Assembly (NCBI GenBank): GCA_021229015.1 | Contig: CM037790.1 | Location: forward strand, 54,042,901-54,106,900 | Source: Solen grandis | Taxonomy: Eukaryota; Mollusca; Bivalvia; Adapedonta; Solenidae | DNA length: 64,000 nucleotides | Reading direction: 5' to 3' | Shown: one piece after another, positions 63,918-64,000 of the stretch | Position numbering within the stretch: the stretch's first letter is position 1 | How the letters are laid out: every line of letters starts with the position of its first letter | The notes under the pieces: model-generated | Told to the model about the DNA's origin: nothing | Database searches by the model: none | What the model saw: the letters and a program-made list of their open reading frames with translations, nothing else | Translations under genes and position numbers: made by a program

Positions 63918-64000
63918 GCACTGGTGAGAGGGAACAAAAAATCTTTGCTTCTATCACCATCTGCTCAAAGACAGCCATCTAACTTATATCGTATCGTTAT

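Overview
The window looks like nuclear DNA of a marine bivalve mollusc. This is an inference from its AT-rich base composition, GT-AG introns of hundreds to thousands of bases, tRNA-derived SINEs, and abundant molluscan-style repeats with (GTCC)n cores and internal tandem units. I cannot name the species. There are two assembly gaps of about 100 N (10028-10127 and 27622-27721). Only spliced genes are present; most open frames in the raw sequence are chance or lie in repeats.

Left part, minus strand (about 1.7-9.7 kb): exons that chain in phase into a VWA domain followed by a chymotrypsin-fold protease, the architecture of complement factor B/C2. The exons with the VWA C-terminus, the catalytic His and the catalytic Asp are visible; the Ser exon and the N-terminal half are not. 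The exon encoding the 'VVTGWG' strand is split by a 2,844-bp mobile element (1906-4749). That element has about 470-bp terminal inverted repeats and a clean 8-bp target duplication, and its cargo is a broken PIF1-like helicase ending in a PHD finger. It is the most unusual object in the window.

Middle part, plus strand (14.2-16.0 kb): two internal exons of the mitochondrial inner-membrane protease subunit IMMP1L, carrying the Ser and Lys of the catalytic dyad. Around them lie nested repeats. Three families (AGCTCACC..., TATGCTCACC... and a GACCTTGACC-rich family) all end in a small hairpin followed by TCTTGTT. For the first two, the 5' end is also repeated inverted just before that hairpin. 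This is the layout of non-autonomous Helentron/HINE ('pearl'-like) rolling-circle elements. At 20820/20821 two of them abut head to tail.

Right part, plus strand (27.7-58.5 kb): a 17-exon gene, complete at its 3' end, whose phases agree at the junctions. It encodes NIDO - Ig/IPT-like region - AMOP - VWD - Sushi - transmembrane helix - short tail with an NPVF motif. This is the architecture of the septate-junction protein Mesh. Its 5' end is lost in or beyond the second gap. Its introns hold SINEs, MITEs and several minisatellites. From the polyadenylation signal near 59.5 kb to the right edge I see no gene, only AT-rich sequence, a tandem-repeat relative, an E-box palindrome and a second copy of a TTAA-flanked palindromic MITE.
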